Source of the DNA: Bacteroidota bacterium
GTDB lineage: Bacteria; Bacteroidota; Bacteroidia; Cytophagales; Cyclobacteriaceae
Direction: 5' to 3'
Length of the DNA stretch: 41,053 nucleotides
Assembly: GCA_022571715.1 (NCBI GenBank)
Contig: JACZXH010000031.1
Span: 1-41,053 of the forward strand
Both the position numbers and the translations under genes were made by a program. The notes under the pieces were generated by a model, which made no database searches, had not been told where the DNA came from, and saw only the letters and a program-made list of their open reading frames with translations. Numbering within the stretch: the first letter of the stretch is position 1; every line of letters begins with the position of its first letter. Positions 25,757-36,301 of this stretch are shown here, piece by piece.

Positions 25757-25795
25757 TGGGGGAGAAGTCACCCTTTTGGTCAATTTTTTAAATAA

Positions 25796-26815
25796 ATGCA
25801 TGAAATGAGTGAACAGTTAACTTCAGCAATGGAGGCAAAAGATTTTGAAGAGCCTATTCTAAAGGAAAACAAAAACAGGTTTGTGTTGTTTCCGATCGTG
25901 CATAACGATATCTGGGAGTTTTACAAAAAGGCAGAGGCCAGTTTTTGGACTGCCGAAGAGATTGATCTGAGTCAGGATCAAAATGACTGGGAAAATCTAA
26001 CCGATGATGAAAGGCATTTTATCAAGCATGTATTGGCGTTTTTTGCTGCCAGTGATGGCATTGTGAATGAAAATTTAGCAGCAAATTTTGTTTCGGAGGT
26101 ACAATATACAGAAGCAAAGTTTTTTTACGGCTTTCAGATCGCTATTGAAAACATTCATTCTGAAACCTATTCGCTTCTTATTGATACATATGTAAAAGAC
26201 GCCAAAGAAAAGGATATACTTTTTCACGCGATCGATACACTCGCACTTGTAAAGAAAAAGGCGGAATGGGCACTTAAATGGATTGATAATGCTTCTTTTC
26301 CGGAAAGACTTGTTGCCTTTGCAGCCGTCGAGGGTATTTTCTTCTCCGGAAGCTTTTGTTCAATCTTCTGGCTGAAAAAGCGTGGCCTGATGCCCGGCCT
26401 CACATTTTCAAATGAATTGATATCAAGAGATGAAGGACTGCATTGTGATTTTGCATGCCTTCTACTCAACAAACATGTTGTGAATAAACTACCTACAGAG
26501 CGGGTTATGGAAATCATATCCGAAGCAGTAACCATAGAAAAAGAATTTGTAACTGAAGCCCTGCCTGTGAAGCTGATTGGAATGAATGCCGATCTGATGT
26601 GCCAGTACATTGAGTTTGTGGCTGACCATCTGCTCATGGAACTGGGATGTCCTTCGGCATATAAATCTTCCAATCCATTTGATTTTATGGAAATGATATC
26701 GCTCCAGGGCAAAACCAATTTTTTTGAAAAAAGAGTTGGCGAATACCAGAAAGCAGGTGTTCTGAACAAATCTGAAAACGACCATCATAAGTTTTCAATT
26801 GATGAAGAATTTTAA
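25796..26815 (+). CDS. nrdB: Class Ia ribonucleotide reductase small subunit, eukaryote-like
   Basis: Provides the tyrosyl radical for deoxyribonucleotide synthesis. Length 339 residues. The diiron ligands are visible in order: D87 in [12 protein letters not shown]118 and H121 in ENIHSETY, then E in [10 protein letters not shown] and the DEGLH pair. Y125 in HSETY is the radical tyrosine by comparison with mouse R2 (ENIHSEMY). The C-terminal tail HKFSIDEEF resembles the tail that docks on the large subunit. ATG at 25796; Met4 is an alternative start. nrdA follows after 76 bases, so the order is B then A. Confidence 0.96.
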   Translation: MHEMSEQLTSAMEAKDFEEPILKENKNRFVLFPIVHNDIWEFYKKAEASFWTAEEIDLSQDQNDWENLTDDERHFIKHVLAFFAASDGIVNENLAANFVSEVQYTEAKFFYGFQIAIENIHSETYSLLIDTYVKDAKEKDILFHAIDTLALVKKKAEWALKWIDNASFPERLVAFAAVEGIFFSGSFCSIFWLKKRGLMPGLTFSNELISRDEGLHCDFACLLLNKHVVNKLPTERVMEIISEAVTIEKEFVTEALPVKLIGMNADLMCQYIEFVADHLLMELGCPSAYKSSNPFDFMEMISLQGKTNFFEKRVGEYQKAGVLNKSENDHHKFSIDEEF

Positions 26816-26891
26816 TGATAGCTTATGCAATATGCAATAACTCCAACTATCCAAAACCTAACCTTTAAGTAAACCAAACGACCTTTCGAGC

Positions 26892-29291
26892 ATGTATGTA
26901 TTAAAAAGAGATGGACGGCGTGAATCTGTAAAATTTGATAAAATTACTGCCAGAATAGAAAAGCTGTGTTACGGATTGGACATGAAATACGTTGAGCCCC
27001 TTGAGATTGCAAAAAAGGTCATCAACGGCATTTATGATGGCGTAACCACGCAGGAACTCGACAACCTGGCTGCAGAAACGGCTGCTACACTTACCGTACG
27101 GCACCCAGACTATGCAAAATTGGCCGCAAGGATTGCCATCTCGAACCTTCATAAAAAAACAAGTAAATCCTTTTCAAATATGATGAAGCGGCTTTATACG
27201 TATGTAAACCCAGTCACAGGCGAAAATGCCCCACTTATTTCGAAAGAAGCCTACAAGGTTATTAAACAAAATGCAGCTCTCCTGGACTCCACTATCATTT
27301 ATGACAGAGATTTTGGGTACGATTATTTTGGCTACAAAACGCTGGAGCGTAGCTATCTGATGAAAATCAATGGCGAAATTGTGGAACGGCCACAACACAT
27401 GCTTATGCGGGTAGCTGTTGGCATTCATATGGACGATATTGATAGTGTGATCGAAACTTATACCCTATTGTCAGAAAAATGGTTTACACACGCCACCCCT
27501 ACCCTGTTTAATGCAGCTACCCCGAGACAGCAGCTTTCATCCTGTTTTCTGCTTACCATGAAAGATGACAGTATTGAAGGAATTTACGATACCTTAAAAC
27601 AATGTGCTAAAATATCGCAGTCTGCTGGTGGAATTGGACTCAGCATACACGATATCCGTGCTAAAGGTTCTTACATCAAAGGTACCGGAGGAGTTTCCAA
27701 CGGTATTGTTCCTATGCTTCGCAATTTCGACATGACTGCCCGTTATGTAGATCAGGGTGGAGGCAAAAGAAAAGGCAGTTTTGCGATTTATCTTGAACCC
27801 TGGCATGCTGATATTTTTGATTTTCTTGAACTGAAGAAAAACCATGGTAAGGAAGAACTTCGTGCCAGGGACCTGTTTTATGCACTCTGGATTTCTGACC
27901 TGTTTATGAAGCGGGTTGAAAACAACGAAGAATGGTCATTATTCTGCCCGAACGAAGCGCCTGGACTGGCTGACCTTTACGGTGATGATTTTGAAAAACT
28001 TTATACCCGGTATGAAAAGGAAGGGAAAGCACGCAAAGTGGTTAAAGCACAGGACCTCTGGTTCGAAATCATGGAATCGCAAATAGAAACAGGAACCCCG
28101 TACATGTTGTATAAAGATGCCGCCAATAAAAAGTCTAACCAAAAAAACCTTGGCACGATCAAATCAAGCAATCTCTGTACTGAGATTATGGAATACACTT
28201 CACCTGATGAAGTGGCCGTATGTAATCTTGCATCCATTGCTCTACCCAAGTTTGTAAATAAGGAGGGTGTATTTGATCATCAGCGGTTGTATGAAATCAC
28301 AAAAGTGGTAACCCGGAACCTCAATAAAGTAATCGATGTAAATTATTATCCGATACCCGAAGCCCGTAATTCCAACATGCGACACCGACCTATTGGCATC
28401 GGCATTCAAGGCCTGGCTGATACGTTTATTTTACTGAAATTTCCATTTGACTCTGAAAAAGCAAAAGCACTGAATAAAGATATTTCCGAGACAATCTACT
28501 TTGGAGCCATGGAAGCTTCGATGGAGCTTGCTAAAGAGCACGGCGTATATAAATCATTTAAGGGATCGCCGGTTTCAAAAGGAATCTTCCAGTTTGACAT
28601 GTGGGGTATTACACCTGAATCCGGAAGATGGGACTGGAACAAACTGAAGCAAGAAGTGAAAAAGATAGGTGTACGTAATTCGCTACTGATTGCCCCCATG
28701 CCCACCGCGTCCACTTCGCAAATCATGGGCAATAACGAATGCTTTGAACCATATACCTCCAATATTTATACCAGACGAACACTGTCAGGGGAATTCATTG
28801 TTGTTAACAAGCATCTGATGAAAGACCTGATCGCACTGGGTTTATGGGATGACACCATGAAAAACAAGCTTATTGCAGCCAACGGATCTGTGCAGAATAT
28901 TCCTGAAATTCCTCAACGAATCAAAGATCTGTATAAAACCGTTTGGGAAATATCTCAAAAGTTAATTATCGAAATGGCTGCTGACAGGGGGGCATATACA
29001 TGCCAGAGCCAGAGTATGAATATACACATTCAGGATCCGAATTTCGGCAAAATGACCTCCATGCACTTCTATGCATGGAAGCTTGGCCTCAAAACCGGTA
29101 TGTATTACCTCCGATCGAAAGCGGCCACCGATGCAATCAAGTTTACAGTAGATAAAAGCAAACTCGGACAACCTGCCGAAGTAGAAGTGACCACCCAGGC
29201 CGAAGGCCAGCATATGTTGCAGGAACAGAAAGTCAGTGACCTGCAATGCTCACTCGATGACCCCGATGACTGCATTGCATGCGGCAGTTAA
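26892..29291 (+). CDS. nrdA: Class Ia ribonucleotide reductase large subunit with ATP cone
   Basis: Reduces ribonucleoside diphosphates. Length 799 residues. Residues 1-90 form the ATP-cone that senses dATP/ATP for activity control ([16 protein letters not shown] ... LHKKT). Active-site residues are C218 (SSCFLL), N427, C429 and E431 ([11 protein letters not shown]) and C444 (VCNLAS), which carry the same numbers as in mouse R1. The radical-transfer Tyr pair is in [10 protein letters not shown] (738-739). The C-terminal DDCIACGS, with C794 and C797, is the thioredoxin-reactive tail. It forms a unit with nrdB. Closest family type is the eukaryotic-like class Ia group. Confidence 0.96.
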   Translation: MYVLKRDGRRESVKFDKITARIEKLCYGLDMKYVEPLEIAKKVINGIYDGVTTQELDNLAAETAATLTVRHPDYAKLAARIAISNLHKKTSKSFSNMMKRLYTYVNPVTGENAPLISKEAYKVIKQNAALLDSTIIYDRDFGYDYFGYKTLERSYLMKINGEIVERPQHMLMRVAVGIHMDDIDSVIETYTLLSEKWFTHATPTLFNAATPRQQLSSCFLLTMKDDSIEGIYDTLKQCAKISQSAGGIGLSIHDIRAKGSYIKGTGGVSNGIVPMLRNFDMTARYVDQGGGKRKGSFAIYLEPWHADIFDFLELKKNHGKEELRARDLFYALWISDLFMKRVENNEEWSLFCPNEAPGLADLYGDDFEKLYTRYEKEGKARKVVKAQDLWFEIMESQIETGTPYMLYKDAANKKSNQKNLGTIKSSNLCTEIMEYTSPDEVAVCNLASIALPKFVNKEGVFDHQRLYEITKVVTRNLNKVIDVNYYPIPEARNSNMRHRPIGIGIQGLADTFILLKFPFDSEKAKALNKDISETIYFGAMEASMELAKEHGVYKSFKGSPVSKGIFQFDMWGITPESGRWDWNKLKQEVKKIGVRNSLLIAPMPTASTSQIMGNNECFEPYTSNIYTRRTLSGEFIVVNKHLMKDLIALGLWDDTMKNKLIAANGSVQNIPEIPQRIKDLYKTVWEISQKLIIEMAADRGAYTCQSQSMNIHIQDPNFGKMTSMHFYAWKLGLKTGMYYLRSKAATDAIKFTVDKSKLGQPAEVEVTTQAEGQHMLQEQKVSDLQCSLDDPDDCIACGS

Positions 29292-29338
29292 ATGCATATT
29301 AATATCAATAAAAGGCTGTTCTTTCTTAAAAGTAGAAG

Positions 29339-29521
29339 TCAGTCCTTTGTCTTTACTTTACGGGTTAACAGTACAAACGCTCCGGAGACAATAATCGCTG
29401 CGATACTGTCCTTGATAATCAGTACCAATATCGGGTCTTCAGATCTAGTAACAAAAACCTGAATACTCAACACGGTACAAAAAAATAACACAAAAAACAG
29501 GGCAAATTTCTTGTAAACCAT
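29339..29521 (-). CDS. Small two-span membrane protein downstream of acs
   Basis: The gene encodes 60 residues: MVYKKFALFFVLFFC is followed by hydrophobic segments at about 6-23 and 32-52 with a short polar loop (VTRSEDP), ending in a charged RKVKTKD tail. It starts 3 bases after the acs stop on the same strand, which makes co-transcription likely and favours it being real. Function unknown; not a recognisable transporter such as the DUF485 partner of ActP. Confidence 0.55.
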   Translation of the reverse strand: MVYKKFALFFVLFFCTVLSIQVFVTRSEDPILVLIIKDSIAAIIVSGAFVLLTRKVKTKD

Positions 29522-29524
29522 CCG

Positions 29525-31420
29525 TCATTCTTTACCTTTTACAATCTCCTCCACTACTTCCGGATTCAGTAGTGTTGAGGTATCACCGAAATCAGTTCCA
29601 TCCCCTTCTGCCACCTTCCTGAGAATCCTCCTCATGATTTTGCCTGACCTGGTTTTTGGTAAACCTGATACAAACTGGATTATATCGGGTTTGGCTATGG
29701 GACCGATTACTCTATTTACGGTCTGTTTGATTTCATTTTTAAGTATTTCAGGAGATTGATCTGACAATTCACAAATGGCAAATGCATAAATACCCTGTCC
29801 TTTGATTTTGTGTGGATAGCCTACCACTGCTGACTCCACCACTCTTGGGTGCTCATTAATGGCGCTTTCTATTTCGGCTGTTCCAAAGCGGTGTCCGGAA
29901 ACGTTGATCACATCATCTACTCTACCCATAATCCGGTAATAGCCTTCTTCGTCTCTTCGCACACCATCGCCCGTAAAATAATACCCCTTGAATTTGTCGA
30001 AATAGGTTTGCCGGCATCTTTCATGATCACCATAGAGAGTCCGGATAATTCCTGGCCAGGGATACTTTATGCAAAGATTACCCTCCACACTTTTACCTCT
30101 GAGTTCATTGCCATCGTCGTCAAGTATTGCCAATTGAATTCCTGGCAATGGCAGGGTGGCAAATGCCGGTTTGGTAGGTGTAACCCCTGCAATAGGTGAA
30201 ATTAGAATGCCTCCCGTTTCTGTTTGCCACCATGTGTCAACAATAGGACACTTGTTTTTTCCTATAAAATCGTGATACCAGTGCCAGGCCTCTTCATTTA
30301 TAGGTTCCCCCACTGTTCCAATCACACGCAACGACTCCAGGTTATACGGTTCAATAGGCTCATTGCCAAAAGCCATGAGCGCCCTTATAGCAGTAGGAGC
30401 GGTATAAAACTGATTTATCTTATACTTATCAACAATGGCCCAGAATCTTCCCGGATCAGGATATGTGGGAATACCTTCAAACATGACAGTTGTAGCTCCG
30501 GCAAGCAGAGGCCCGTACACAATGTAGGAGTGCCCTGTAATCCATCCAACGTCGGCCGTACACCAAAACACATCGCCCTGGTTATACTGGAATACATTCA
30601 TAAACGTGTAACAGGTATAAACCATATACCCACCACAGGTGTGAACCACCCCTTTTGGCTTTCCGGTAGAACCTGATGTATATAAAATGAACAACATATC
30701 TTCAGCGTCCATTTCTTCAGACATATTATCAGTCGATATTCCTTGAATGGCATCATGCCACCAAATGTCTCTCCCTTCCTTCATATTCACTTCCATTCTT
30801 GTTCGTTTCAGTACCACAACTGTATTTACCGATGAACATTGCTCCAATGCTTTATCTACTACAGATTTGACATCGATTACTTTGGAACCTCTGAAGTTTC
30901 CATCGGAGGTGAGAATAATATCGGCTTCACAGTCAATAATGCGGTCAGCCAATGATTGTGCTGAAAAACCGGCAAAGACTACCGAGTGTGTCGCTCCGAT
31001 CCGGGCACACGCCAGCATAGCAACGGCTGTTTCCGGTACCATCGGCATATAAATAATTACACGGTCACCTTTTTTAACGCCCAGCTTTTTTAGTGTATTT
31101 GCAAACCCGCAAACTTCCTCAAAAAGTTGCCTGTACGTTAATATCCTGTTTTTTTCTTCCGGATCATTGGGCTCCCAGATAATAGCCGGACGGTCACCGA
31201 TTGTAAACATATTTCGTTCAAATATATTCTCGGTAATATTCAGGCGTGCATTCACAAACCATTTGATATTAGGCTCTTTGAAATTCCATTCAACAACTCT
31301 GTCCCAGCTTTTCTTCCAGTGAAAAGTCTCCGCTATTCCGGCCCAGAATTCTTCGGGATCCAACACACTTTTTTGATATTCATGGAGGTACCCGGATAAT
31401 GTTCTGATCTTATAAGGCAT
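29525..31420 (-). CDS. acs: Acetyl-CoA synthetase (AMP-forming)
   Basis: Activates acetate to acetyl-CoA through acetyl-adenylate. Length 631 residues, slightly shorter than the 650 typical of enterobacterial Acs. The adenylate motif YTSGSTGKPKGVVHT, the acetate-pocket region WWQTETGG, YFTGDGVRRDEEG and GRVDDVINVSGHR are all in order. The C-terminal SGKIMRRILR carries K594, the lysine normally controlled by reversible acetylation. The N-terminal ACAS_N region (EFWAGIAETFHWKK) is intact. The small membrane protein follows. The gap to the upstream ZIP gene is 69 bases, in which no exact -7 box is visible. Confidence 0.96.
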   Translation of the reverse strand: MPYKIRTLSGYLHEYQKSVLDPEEFWAGIAETFHWKKSWDRVVEWNFKEPNIKWFVNARLNITENIFERNMFTIGDRPAIIWEPNDPEEKNRILTYRQLFEEVCGFANTLKKLGVKKGDRVIIYMPMVPETAVAMLACARIGATHSVVFAGFSAQSLADRIIDCEADIILTSDGNFRGSKVIDVKSVVDKALEQCSSVNTVVVLKRTRMEVNMKEGRDIWWHDAIQGISTDNMSEEMDAEDMLFILYTSGSTGKPKGVVHTCGGYMVYTCYTFMNVFQYNQGDVFWCTADVGWITGHSYIVYGPLLAGATTVMFEGIPTYPDPGRFWAIVDKYKINQFYTAPTAIRALMAFGNEPIEPYNLESLRVIGTVGEPINEEAWHWYHDFIGKNKCPIVDTWWQTETGGILISPIAGVTPTKPAFATLPLPGIQLAILDDDGNELRGKSVEGNLCIKYPWPGIIRTLYGDHERCRQTYFDKFKGYYFTGDGVRRDEEGYYRIMGRVDDVINVSGHRFGTAEIESAINEHPRVVESAVVGYPHKIKGQGIYAFAICELSDQSPEILKNEIKQTVNRVIGPIAKPDIIQFVSGLPKTRSGKIMRRILRKVAEGDGTDFGDTSTLLNPEVVEEIVKGKE

Positions 31421-31489
31421 AACTTTTAGGGTTATAATACGGTTATTAAATTAGCCAAGAAAGCGTAAAAACAGAATATTTTTTCGATT

Positions 31490-32236
31490 TTATTTGAGTA
31501 AGTATTCAGAAATAATTGCTGCCAGTGCACCGATAATGGCCACTGAAAACCTTCTTATTCCAAATGCATGCTGCGGGCTGCTTTCAAAAACAATGGTCGT
31601 AGATATATGGAGAAAACTGCCAATAACCAGGGCAAATAAAATCGCAAAAGTCTGATCAGTTATTAGTTGGTTACGATACGTTATATGTCCAAAAAAAATG
31701 CCCACCGGTGAAGCAACCGCAAAAAAGAGTAGCAGTAAAACGGCCATTTGCCTGCTTTTAAGCTGGCAGGTAACAATAGACATTAGCGCATAAGCGGCAG
31801 GAATTTTGTGCAGAAGGATTCCCACAAGCAAGGTACTATTCTGGTTGTGGAAGGCCTGGTTCACTGGGTTTGTAACCAGCGTACCCTCAAGAAAAGAATG
31901 TATTGACAGGGCGCTCACTACTGTAAATGCCGAAAGCCTTGAGTGATGGTGCTGCTTATCTTTATGATGTAAATGACCATGCTCGATCCCGGAAGTGAAA
32001 TATTCAAGAATCTGCTGGAGGAAAAATCCTGCAAGTATCAGGATGCTGATGAGGAAGGTATTCTGGCTGGACGCATACAATTCCGGGATCAGATGAATAA
32101 TTGTGATTGAAAACAAATAGGAACCTGCAAATACCAGGCTGAGCTGAAAACCATGACCTTTTTGTTCGGGAATGATCATGTTGAATACTCCGCCGGAAAC
32201 AGCAGCCACAAACAAAATGAAAGCGTTTAGCAGCAT
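31490..32236 (-). CDS. ZIP-family divalent metal transporter
   Basis: The gene encodes 248 residues with about eight spans. A cytosolic His-rich loop (HGHLHHKDKQHHHSR) lies near residues 85-100. SALSIHSFLEGT is the span-IV metal site and LLHKIPAAYALMS the span-V site, the hallmark pair of ZIP proteins that import Zn2+, Fe2+ or Mn2+. It lies 4 bases downstream of the methyltransferase gene on the same strand, as the third gene of the apbE unit. Metal preference cannot be decided. Confidence 0.9.
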   Translation of the reverse strand: MLLNAFILFVAAVSGGVFNMIIPEQKGHGFQLSLVFAGSYLFSITIIHLIPELYASSQNTFLISILILAGFFLQQILEYFTSGIEHGHLHHKDKQHHHSRLSAFTVVSALSIHSFLEGTLVTNPVNQAFHNQNSTLLVGILLHKIPAAYALMSIVTCQLKSRQMAVLLLLFFAVASPVGIFFGHITYRNQLITDQTFAILFALVIGSFLHISTTIVFESSPQHAFGIRRFSVAIIGALAAIISEYLLK

Positions 32237-32240
32237 GTGC

Positions 32241-32993
32241 TTACGAATTTTTGTTCAGAACAAAAATCATCCTTTCCGATACATTTTTTACATAGGAATC
32301 CAATTCGTAATTTCCGAATATATCTATAAGATCGAGGTGCGCCATTTTAAAATATTCCAGAAATTCCACTCTTCGTATGGCCTTTACCTTTTCTCTGAAA
32401 TGATATTGCCGGCCTTTGTCTTCAAACCGGATATCTTTTATGATGTATCCGTCCTTCACATATCTCCTGAGATGAAAACCGATACCCCCTGCCGTTTTAA
32501 TTTCTTCAGGAATCAAATGATGGATCACCTTATAGGGATTCAGGAAATCGATAAGGAACTGACCTCCAGGTTTTAGTGCCATTTCCGCAGCAATTACTGC
32601 CTTTTCATTTTCTTCAGAGGTATCGAAGTAGCCGAAACTCGTAAAAAGATTCAACACATACTCAAAACAGCATACATCATAGGGTTCACGCATGTCATGC
32701 TCAAAAAAATGCAGGCTTCTGTTTTCAAATTGTTTTGCAAAGGCAATATTGTGTCCTGACAGGTCCAATCCGATAACATCAAGACCCAGTTTATTCAGAT
32801 TTACCGAGTGCCGGCCATTGCCACATGCCAGGTCCAGTACCTTTTCTCCTTTTTTAAATCCAAAATAATCAGCAAGGTTATTGATAAATATTTTTGCTTC
32901 GTTATTATCCCGGTTTTCATAAAGGATATGATAATACGGAGAGTCAAACCACTCATTAAACCATTCCTTTTTGTCATTATTAGTGCTATTCAT
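32241..32993 (-). CDS. Class I SAM-dependent methyltransferase
   Basis: The gene encodes 250 residues. VLDLACGNGRHSVNL is motif I, VIGLDLSGHNI motif II and YVLNLFTSFGYF motif IV, matching the family often annotated as UbiE-like or TehB-like methyltransferases of small molecules. The N-terminus WFNEWFDSPYYHILYENRD is a characteristic stretch of a widespread Bacteroidota/Firmicutes subgroup. The start overlaps the apbE stop by four bases, so the two are translationally coupled. Substrate unknown. Confidence 0.87.
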   Translation of the reverse strand: MNSTNNDKKEWFNEWFDSPYYHILYENRDNNEAKIFINNLADYFGFKKGEKVLDLACGNGRHSVNLNKLGLDVIGLDLSGHNIAFAKQFENRSLHFFEHDMREPYDVCCFEYVLNLFTSFGYFDTSEENEKAVIAAEMALKPGGQFLIDFLNPYKVIHHLIPEEIKTAGGIGFHLRRYVKDGYIIKDIRFEDKGRQYHFREKVKAIRRVEFLEYFKMAHLDLIDIFGNYELDSYVKNVSERMIFVLNKNS

Positions 32994-34021
32994 TTACTTC
33001 CGGAATCATTCGGTATTTGTATATTGCCTACTTCACGTGATGTAAACGTACGTAATTTGCCTGTTTTGTCACTATAAATCAGAAAACCGTCGATCTTCGG
33101 ATTTTCTTCAATAAATTTCTTGGCTTTTTCTAGACCTATTACCATAAATGCGGTTGCAAAAGCATCAGCAGTTATACAATCGTCGGCAAAAACGGTGGCG
33201 CTTAATAAGACATTCCTAACCGGAAAACCACTAGCAGGGTCAATGGTGTGTGAATACGGAATACCATCAACAACATAATAATTCCGGTAGTTGCCTGATG
33301 TGGCCATGGCCCGGTTCTGCAGTTCCACAATTGCTTTAGTGGCCCTGCTGTTTATTTCACGGGTAGGATCTTCAATCCCTATCCGCCAGGATTTTCCCTC
33401 ATTATTTACACCTTTACATTTCACCTCACCGCCAATCTCAACAAAGTAGTTGCTTATTCCGTGTTCCGCAAGCCACATACCGATTACATCCACTCCATAT
33501 CCCTTTGCTACGGCACTAAAATCGAGTTCAACTCCCGGTTTTGATTTCGTTACCATTTTACTATCAAAGCTTATCTTATCAAATCCAACATACTGTAACA
33601 GGGAGTCAATTTTAGAACTGTCAGGCATTTGCGATTGATCCGGCCCAAATCCCCAGGCACGTACAAGAGGCATTACCGTTGGATCAAAAGCTCCATCGGT
33701 AGCCACATACACCCGTTTGCTCTCTTTTAGCACAGGCAGAAAAAAAGGAAGTTCAAAATAAAATACCGTATCCCTGTTGAACTGTGAAATCTCTGAATTG
33801 GGAATATAGGTTGATAAGGATTGATTAAATACAAGTAACAACGAATCCACTTCCTGCTGATACCCCGTGCCGTCTTTACTCAGGTATTTGATGCTATAGG
33901 TGGTTCCCATAGTCGTTCCTGATAAACTTATCTCCTTTAGCCTTCCGGACTCGCGATATTTCCAGACAACAAAAAGTACAATAATTAGTATTATTGGATA
34001 AATCCTGCTTTTATGAAACAT
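32990..34021 (-). CDS. apbE: FAD:protein FMN transferase (ApbE), membrane-anchored
   Basis: Transfers FMN from FAD to Thr or Ser of flavoproteins such as NqrB/C or RnfG. Length 343 residues. The N-terminus (YPIILIIVLFVVWKY) is a signal anchor, not followed by a lipobox Cys. Family segments are SGTTMGTTYSIKY, SAVAKGYGVDVIG, YFVEIGGEVKCKG and the Mg/FAD site DDCITADAFATAFMVIG. HTIDPASGFPV is the substrate-loop signature. No Nqr or Rnf gene is inside the window. Divergent from ruvB across an 84-base gap. Confidence 0.93.
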   Translation of the reverse strand: MFHKSRIYPIILIIVLFVVWKYRESGRLKEISLSGTTMGTTYSIKYLSKDGTGYQQEVDSLLLVFNQSLSTYIPNSEISQFNRDTVFYFELPFFLPVLKESKRVYVATDGAFDPTVMPLVRAWGFGPDQSQMPDSSKIDSLLQYVGFDKISFDSKMVTKSKPGVELDFSAVAKGYGVDVIGMWLAEHGISNYFVEIGGEVKCKGVNNEGKSWRIGIEDPTREINSRATKAIVELQNRAMATSGNYRNYYVVDGIPYSHTIDPASGFPVRNVLLSATVFADDCITADAFATAFMVIGLEKAKKFIEENPKIDGFLIYSDKTGKLRTFTSREVGNIQIPNDSGSK

Positions 34022-34105
34022 GAAAAGGTAATGATAAACGCGAATTTAGTTGTTAATTGCGAATATTGTTGGCTAATGGTTAACTTAGGCCAAACTACGT
34101 AATTC

Positions 34106-35134
34106 ATGCGTGAAGATTATTTAAGCGGAGACAGCGGCCACTTCAGCACTGCAGATAAAGAACTTGAAAAAGCGCTTAGACCAACCAGTTTTGAAGATTT
34201 TACCGGCCAGCATAAAATCGTGGAAAATTTAAAGGTCTTTGTAGAAGCTGCCCGCCGTAGAGGTGATGCGCTCGATCATGTATTGCTACACGGGCCTCCC
34301 GGTCTTGGAAAAACCACACTATCCTATATCATTGCCAACGAACTGAATGCAAATATTAAAATTTCCTCGGGTCCGGTACTTGACAAACCCGGCGATCTTG
34401 CAGGACTGCTTACAAACCTTGAAGACAACGACGTCCTGTTTATTGATGAGATTCACCGATTAAATCCGGTGATAGAAGAATACCTATATTCGGCCATGGA
34501 AGAATTCCGGATTGATATTATGCTGGATTCCGGCCCCAGCGCCCGTTCGGTACAGCTTTCGCTGGCGCCATTCACACTGATAGGTGCCACTACCCGTGCA
34601 GGATTACTGACTGCCCCACTACGGTCACGGTTTGGTATTACAGCCCGCCTCGAATATTACGATTCGGAATTGTTGTTCAAAATTGTACTGCGTTCGGCAA
34701 ATATTCTCAACATTTCCATCGATAAAGATGCTGCCCGGGAGATAGCGTGCAGAAGCAGAGGTACACCCCGCATTTCAAACATACTGTTGCGTAGAACCCG
34801 TGATTTTGCTGAAATCAAAGGAGACGGGCGAATTACCCACAAAATCGCTACCATGGCGCTGGAAGCACTTGAAGTTGATCAGAGTGGCCTTGATGATATG
34901 GATAACCGAATTTTAAGTACGATAATCAATAAGTTTAACGGTGGTCCGGTGGGCCTGAGCACCATTGCCACAGCTTGTGCAGAGGAAGCTGAAACCATTG
35001 AAGAAGTGTATGAACCATTTCTGATCATGGAAGGCTATATCAAGCGTACTTCCAAAGGAAGAGAAGCCACCGATTTGGCATACAGACATCTGAACAAAGT
35101 GCCTCCCGGTAAACTCCCTGAACTGTTTGACTGA
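34106..35134 (+). CDS. ruvB: Holliday junction DNA helicase RuvB
   Basis: AAA+ motor that drives branch migration with RuvA. Length 342 residues. It has the conserved N-terminus [12 protein letters not shown]. Walker A is GPPGLGKTT (63-71), Walker B/sensor is DEIHRLNP (D114) and the RuvB-specific loop is [10 protein letters not shown]. Sensor 1 [18 protein letters not shown] contains the Arg finger, and the C-terminal winged helix closes with GRVAT-like residues ([13 protein letters not shown]). It is followed 20 bases later by queG. RuvA and RuvC are not in the window. Confidence 0.97.
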   Translation: MREDYLSGDSGHFSTADKELEKALRPTSFEDFTGQHKIVENLKVFVEAARRRGDALDHVLLHGPPGLGKTTLSYIIANELNANIKISSGPVLDKPGDLAGLLTNLEDNDVLFIDEIHRLNPVIEEYLYSAMEEFRIDIMLDSGPSARSVQLSLAPFTLIGATTRAGLLTAPLRSRFGITARLEYYDSELLFKIVLRSANILNISIDKDAAREIACRSRGTPRISNILLRRTRDFAEIKGDGRITHKIATMALEALEVDQSGLDDMDNRILSTIINKFNGGPVGLSTIATACAEEAETIEEVYEPFLIMEGYIKRTSKGREATDLAYRHLNKVPPGKLPELFD

Positions 35135-35154
35135 TTAACCCAATCCCTGACTTT

Positions 35155-36090
35155 ATGACGCCTTCGGAATGCGCCTTATTTATTAAAAGTAGAGCAACTG
35201 AACTTGGATTTGACCATTGCGGTATTTCAGAAGCCAGGTTTCTTGATGAAGAAGCCAGGCGAGTTGAAAACTGGCTTCATTTTCACATGAATGGTCAGAT
35301 GGCGTGGATGGAAGATAACTTTGAAAAAAGACTTGATCCCACCAAACTGGTTCCGGGAGCAAGGTCAGTAATTAGCCTCCTATACAATTACTTTCCTTCC
35401 AGAGATATTGCAGATGATAAAAGCAGCTACAAAATATCAAAATATGCTTATGGAACCGATTACCATAAGGTAATTAAAAATAAACTACGCAAACTTATGA
35501 CCGTTCTTCGCGAGAATGTGGGAGATATAAACGGACGTGTTTTTGTGGATTCGGCTCCTGTACTGGAAAGAGTGTGGGCAAAAAACAGTGGATTGGGATG
35601 GATCGGCAAAAACACATTGCTTCTCAATAGAAACGTTGGAAGTTTTTTCTTCCTGGCTGAAATCATCATTGATATCGAACTTGAGTATGATGGTCCTGTA
35701 AAAGATTATTGCGGTAATTGTACAAAGTGTATGGATGCATGTCCGACAGATGCATTCCCCAAGCCCTATGTGCTCGATGCCTCCAAATGCATCAGCTATC
35801 TAACCATCGAATTAAAAAACAATATACCTGAGTCCTTTTCGGACCACATGGAAGACTGGATCTTCGGGTGCGACATCTGCCAGGATGTATGCCCTTGGAA
35901 CAGGTTTTCAAAACCACATCAGGAACCGGCATTTGATCCTCTGCCTGAAATGGAAAAGATGAAAAAAAAGGATTGGGAAGAAATAACGGAAGATGTTTTT
36001 AATGAATTATTTAAAACGTCAGCATTAAAACGAACAAAATATAAAGGCCTGAAACGAAATATTGAATTTATTAAAAAAAGCAAGGCGTGA
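35155..36090 (+). CDS. queG: Epoxyqueuosine reductase
   Basis: Cobalamin- and iron-sulfur-dependent reductase of the last step of queuosine tRNA synthesis. Length 311 residues. The N-terminal half has LGFDHCGIS, the B12-binding-type region with [13 protein letters not shown], and [22 protein letters not shown]. Two ferredoxin-type clusters follow: C186, C189, C192, C196 in [12 protein letters not shown], and C212 with C239, C242, C246 in [10 protein letters not shown]. Slightly shorter than proteobacterial QueG, which has C-terminal HEAT-like repeats. Confidence 0.95.
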   Translation: MTPSECALFIKSRATELGFDHCGISEARFLDEEARRVENWLHFHMNGQMAWMEDNFEKRLDPTKLVPGARSVISLLYNYFPSRDIADDKSSYKISKYAYGTDYHKVIKNKLRKLMTVLRENVGDINGRVFVDSAPVLERVWAKNSGLGWIGKNTLLLNRNVGSFFFLAEIIIDIELEYDGPVKDYCGNCTKCMDACPTDAFPKPYVLDASKCISYLTIELKNNIPESFSDHMEDWIFGCDICQDVCPWNRFSKPHQEPAFDPLPEMEKMKKKDWEEITEDVFNELFKTSALKRTKYKGLKRNIEFIKKSKA

Positions 36091-36301
36091 AATCAAACCA
36101 TCATTTATTGTTGTTTCCAGCCTTCGCAGTACCTATGCTCCGTCGACGACCGAAACCTAAAGGCAGGCAACGTAACTTTGTTGTATGCCTTACTAAAGTC
36201 ACTTCGGCAAAGTAGACCCGGCAGGCAGGGAGGTGAAAAATGTATCCTAATTGCCAGAAGTACCACAAAAAAACCCCGACAATTTCTGCCAGGGCTGGTT
36301 A
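36091..36301. other. Intergenic region with degenerate repeat-like sequence and terminator
   Basis: About 36118-36240 has an unusual base composition, with short GC-rich tracts resembling mobile or repetitive debris: CTCCGTCGACGACCG, AGGCAGGCAACG, ACTTCGGCAAAGTAGACC and GGCAGGCAGGGAGG. I see no reading frame in it. A terminator for the minus-strand small gene lies at 36267-36294. Confidence 0.45.
36267..36294 (-). terminator. Terminator downstream of the 65-residue small gene
   Basis: On the minus strand CCCTGGCAG and TTGTCGGGG form a nine-pair hairpin (two or three G-T wobbles) with a 3-base loop, directly followed by seven T residues. Confidence 0.7.

Larger units (their letters stand above)
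25309..25795. other. 487-base intergenic region with hairpins upstream of nrdB
   Basis: No gene is seen. It holds a long hairpin with T-run (25515-25562), a short GC hairpin around 25640 (CGGGTTCCCG), and a leader hairpin directly upstream of nrdB (25730-25756). No exact TAnnTTTG box and no evident NrdR box pair was found. Confidence 0.55.

Noticed and set aside
26224-26769. 181-residue minus-strand frame over nrdB
   Set aside because: Shadow of nrdB, which has all metal ligands and the radical Tyr in the plus frame.
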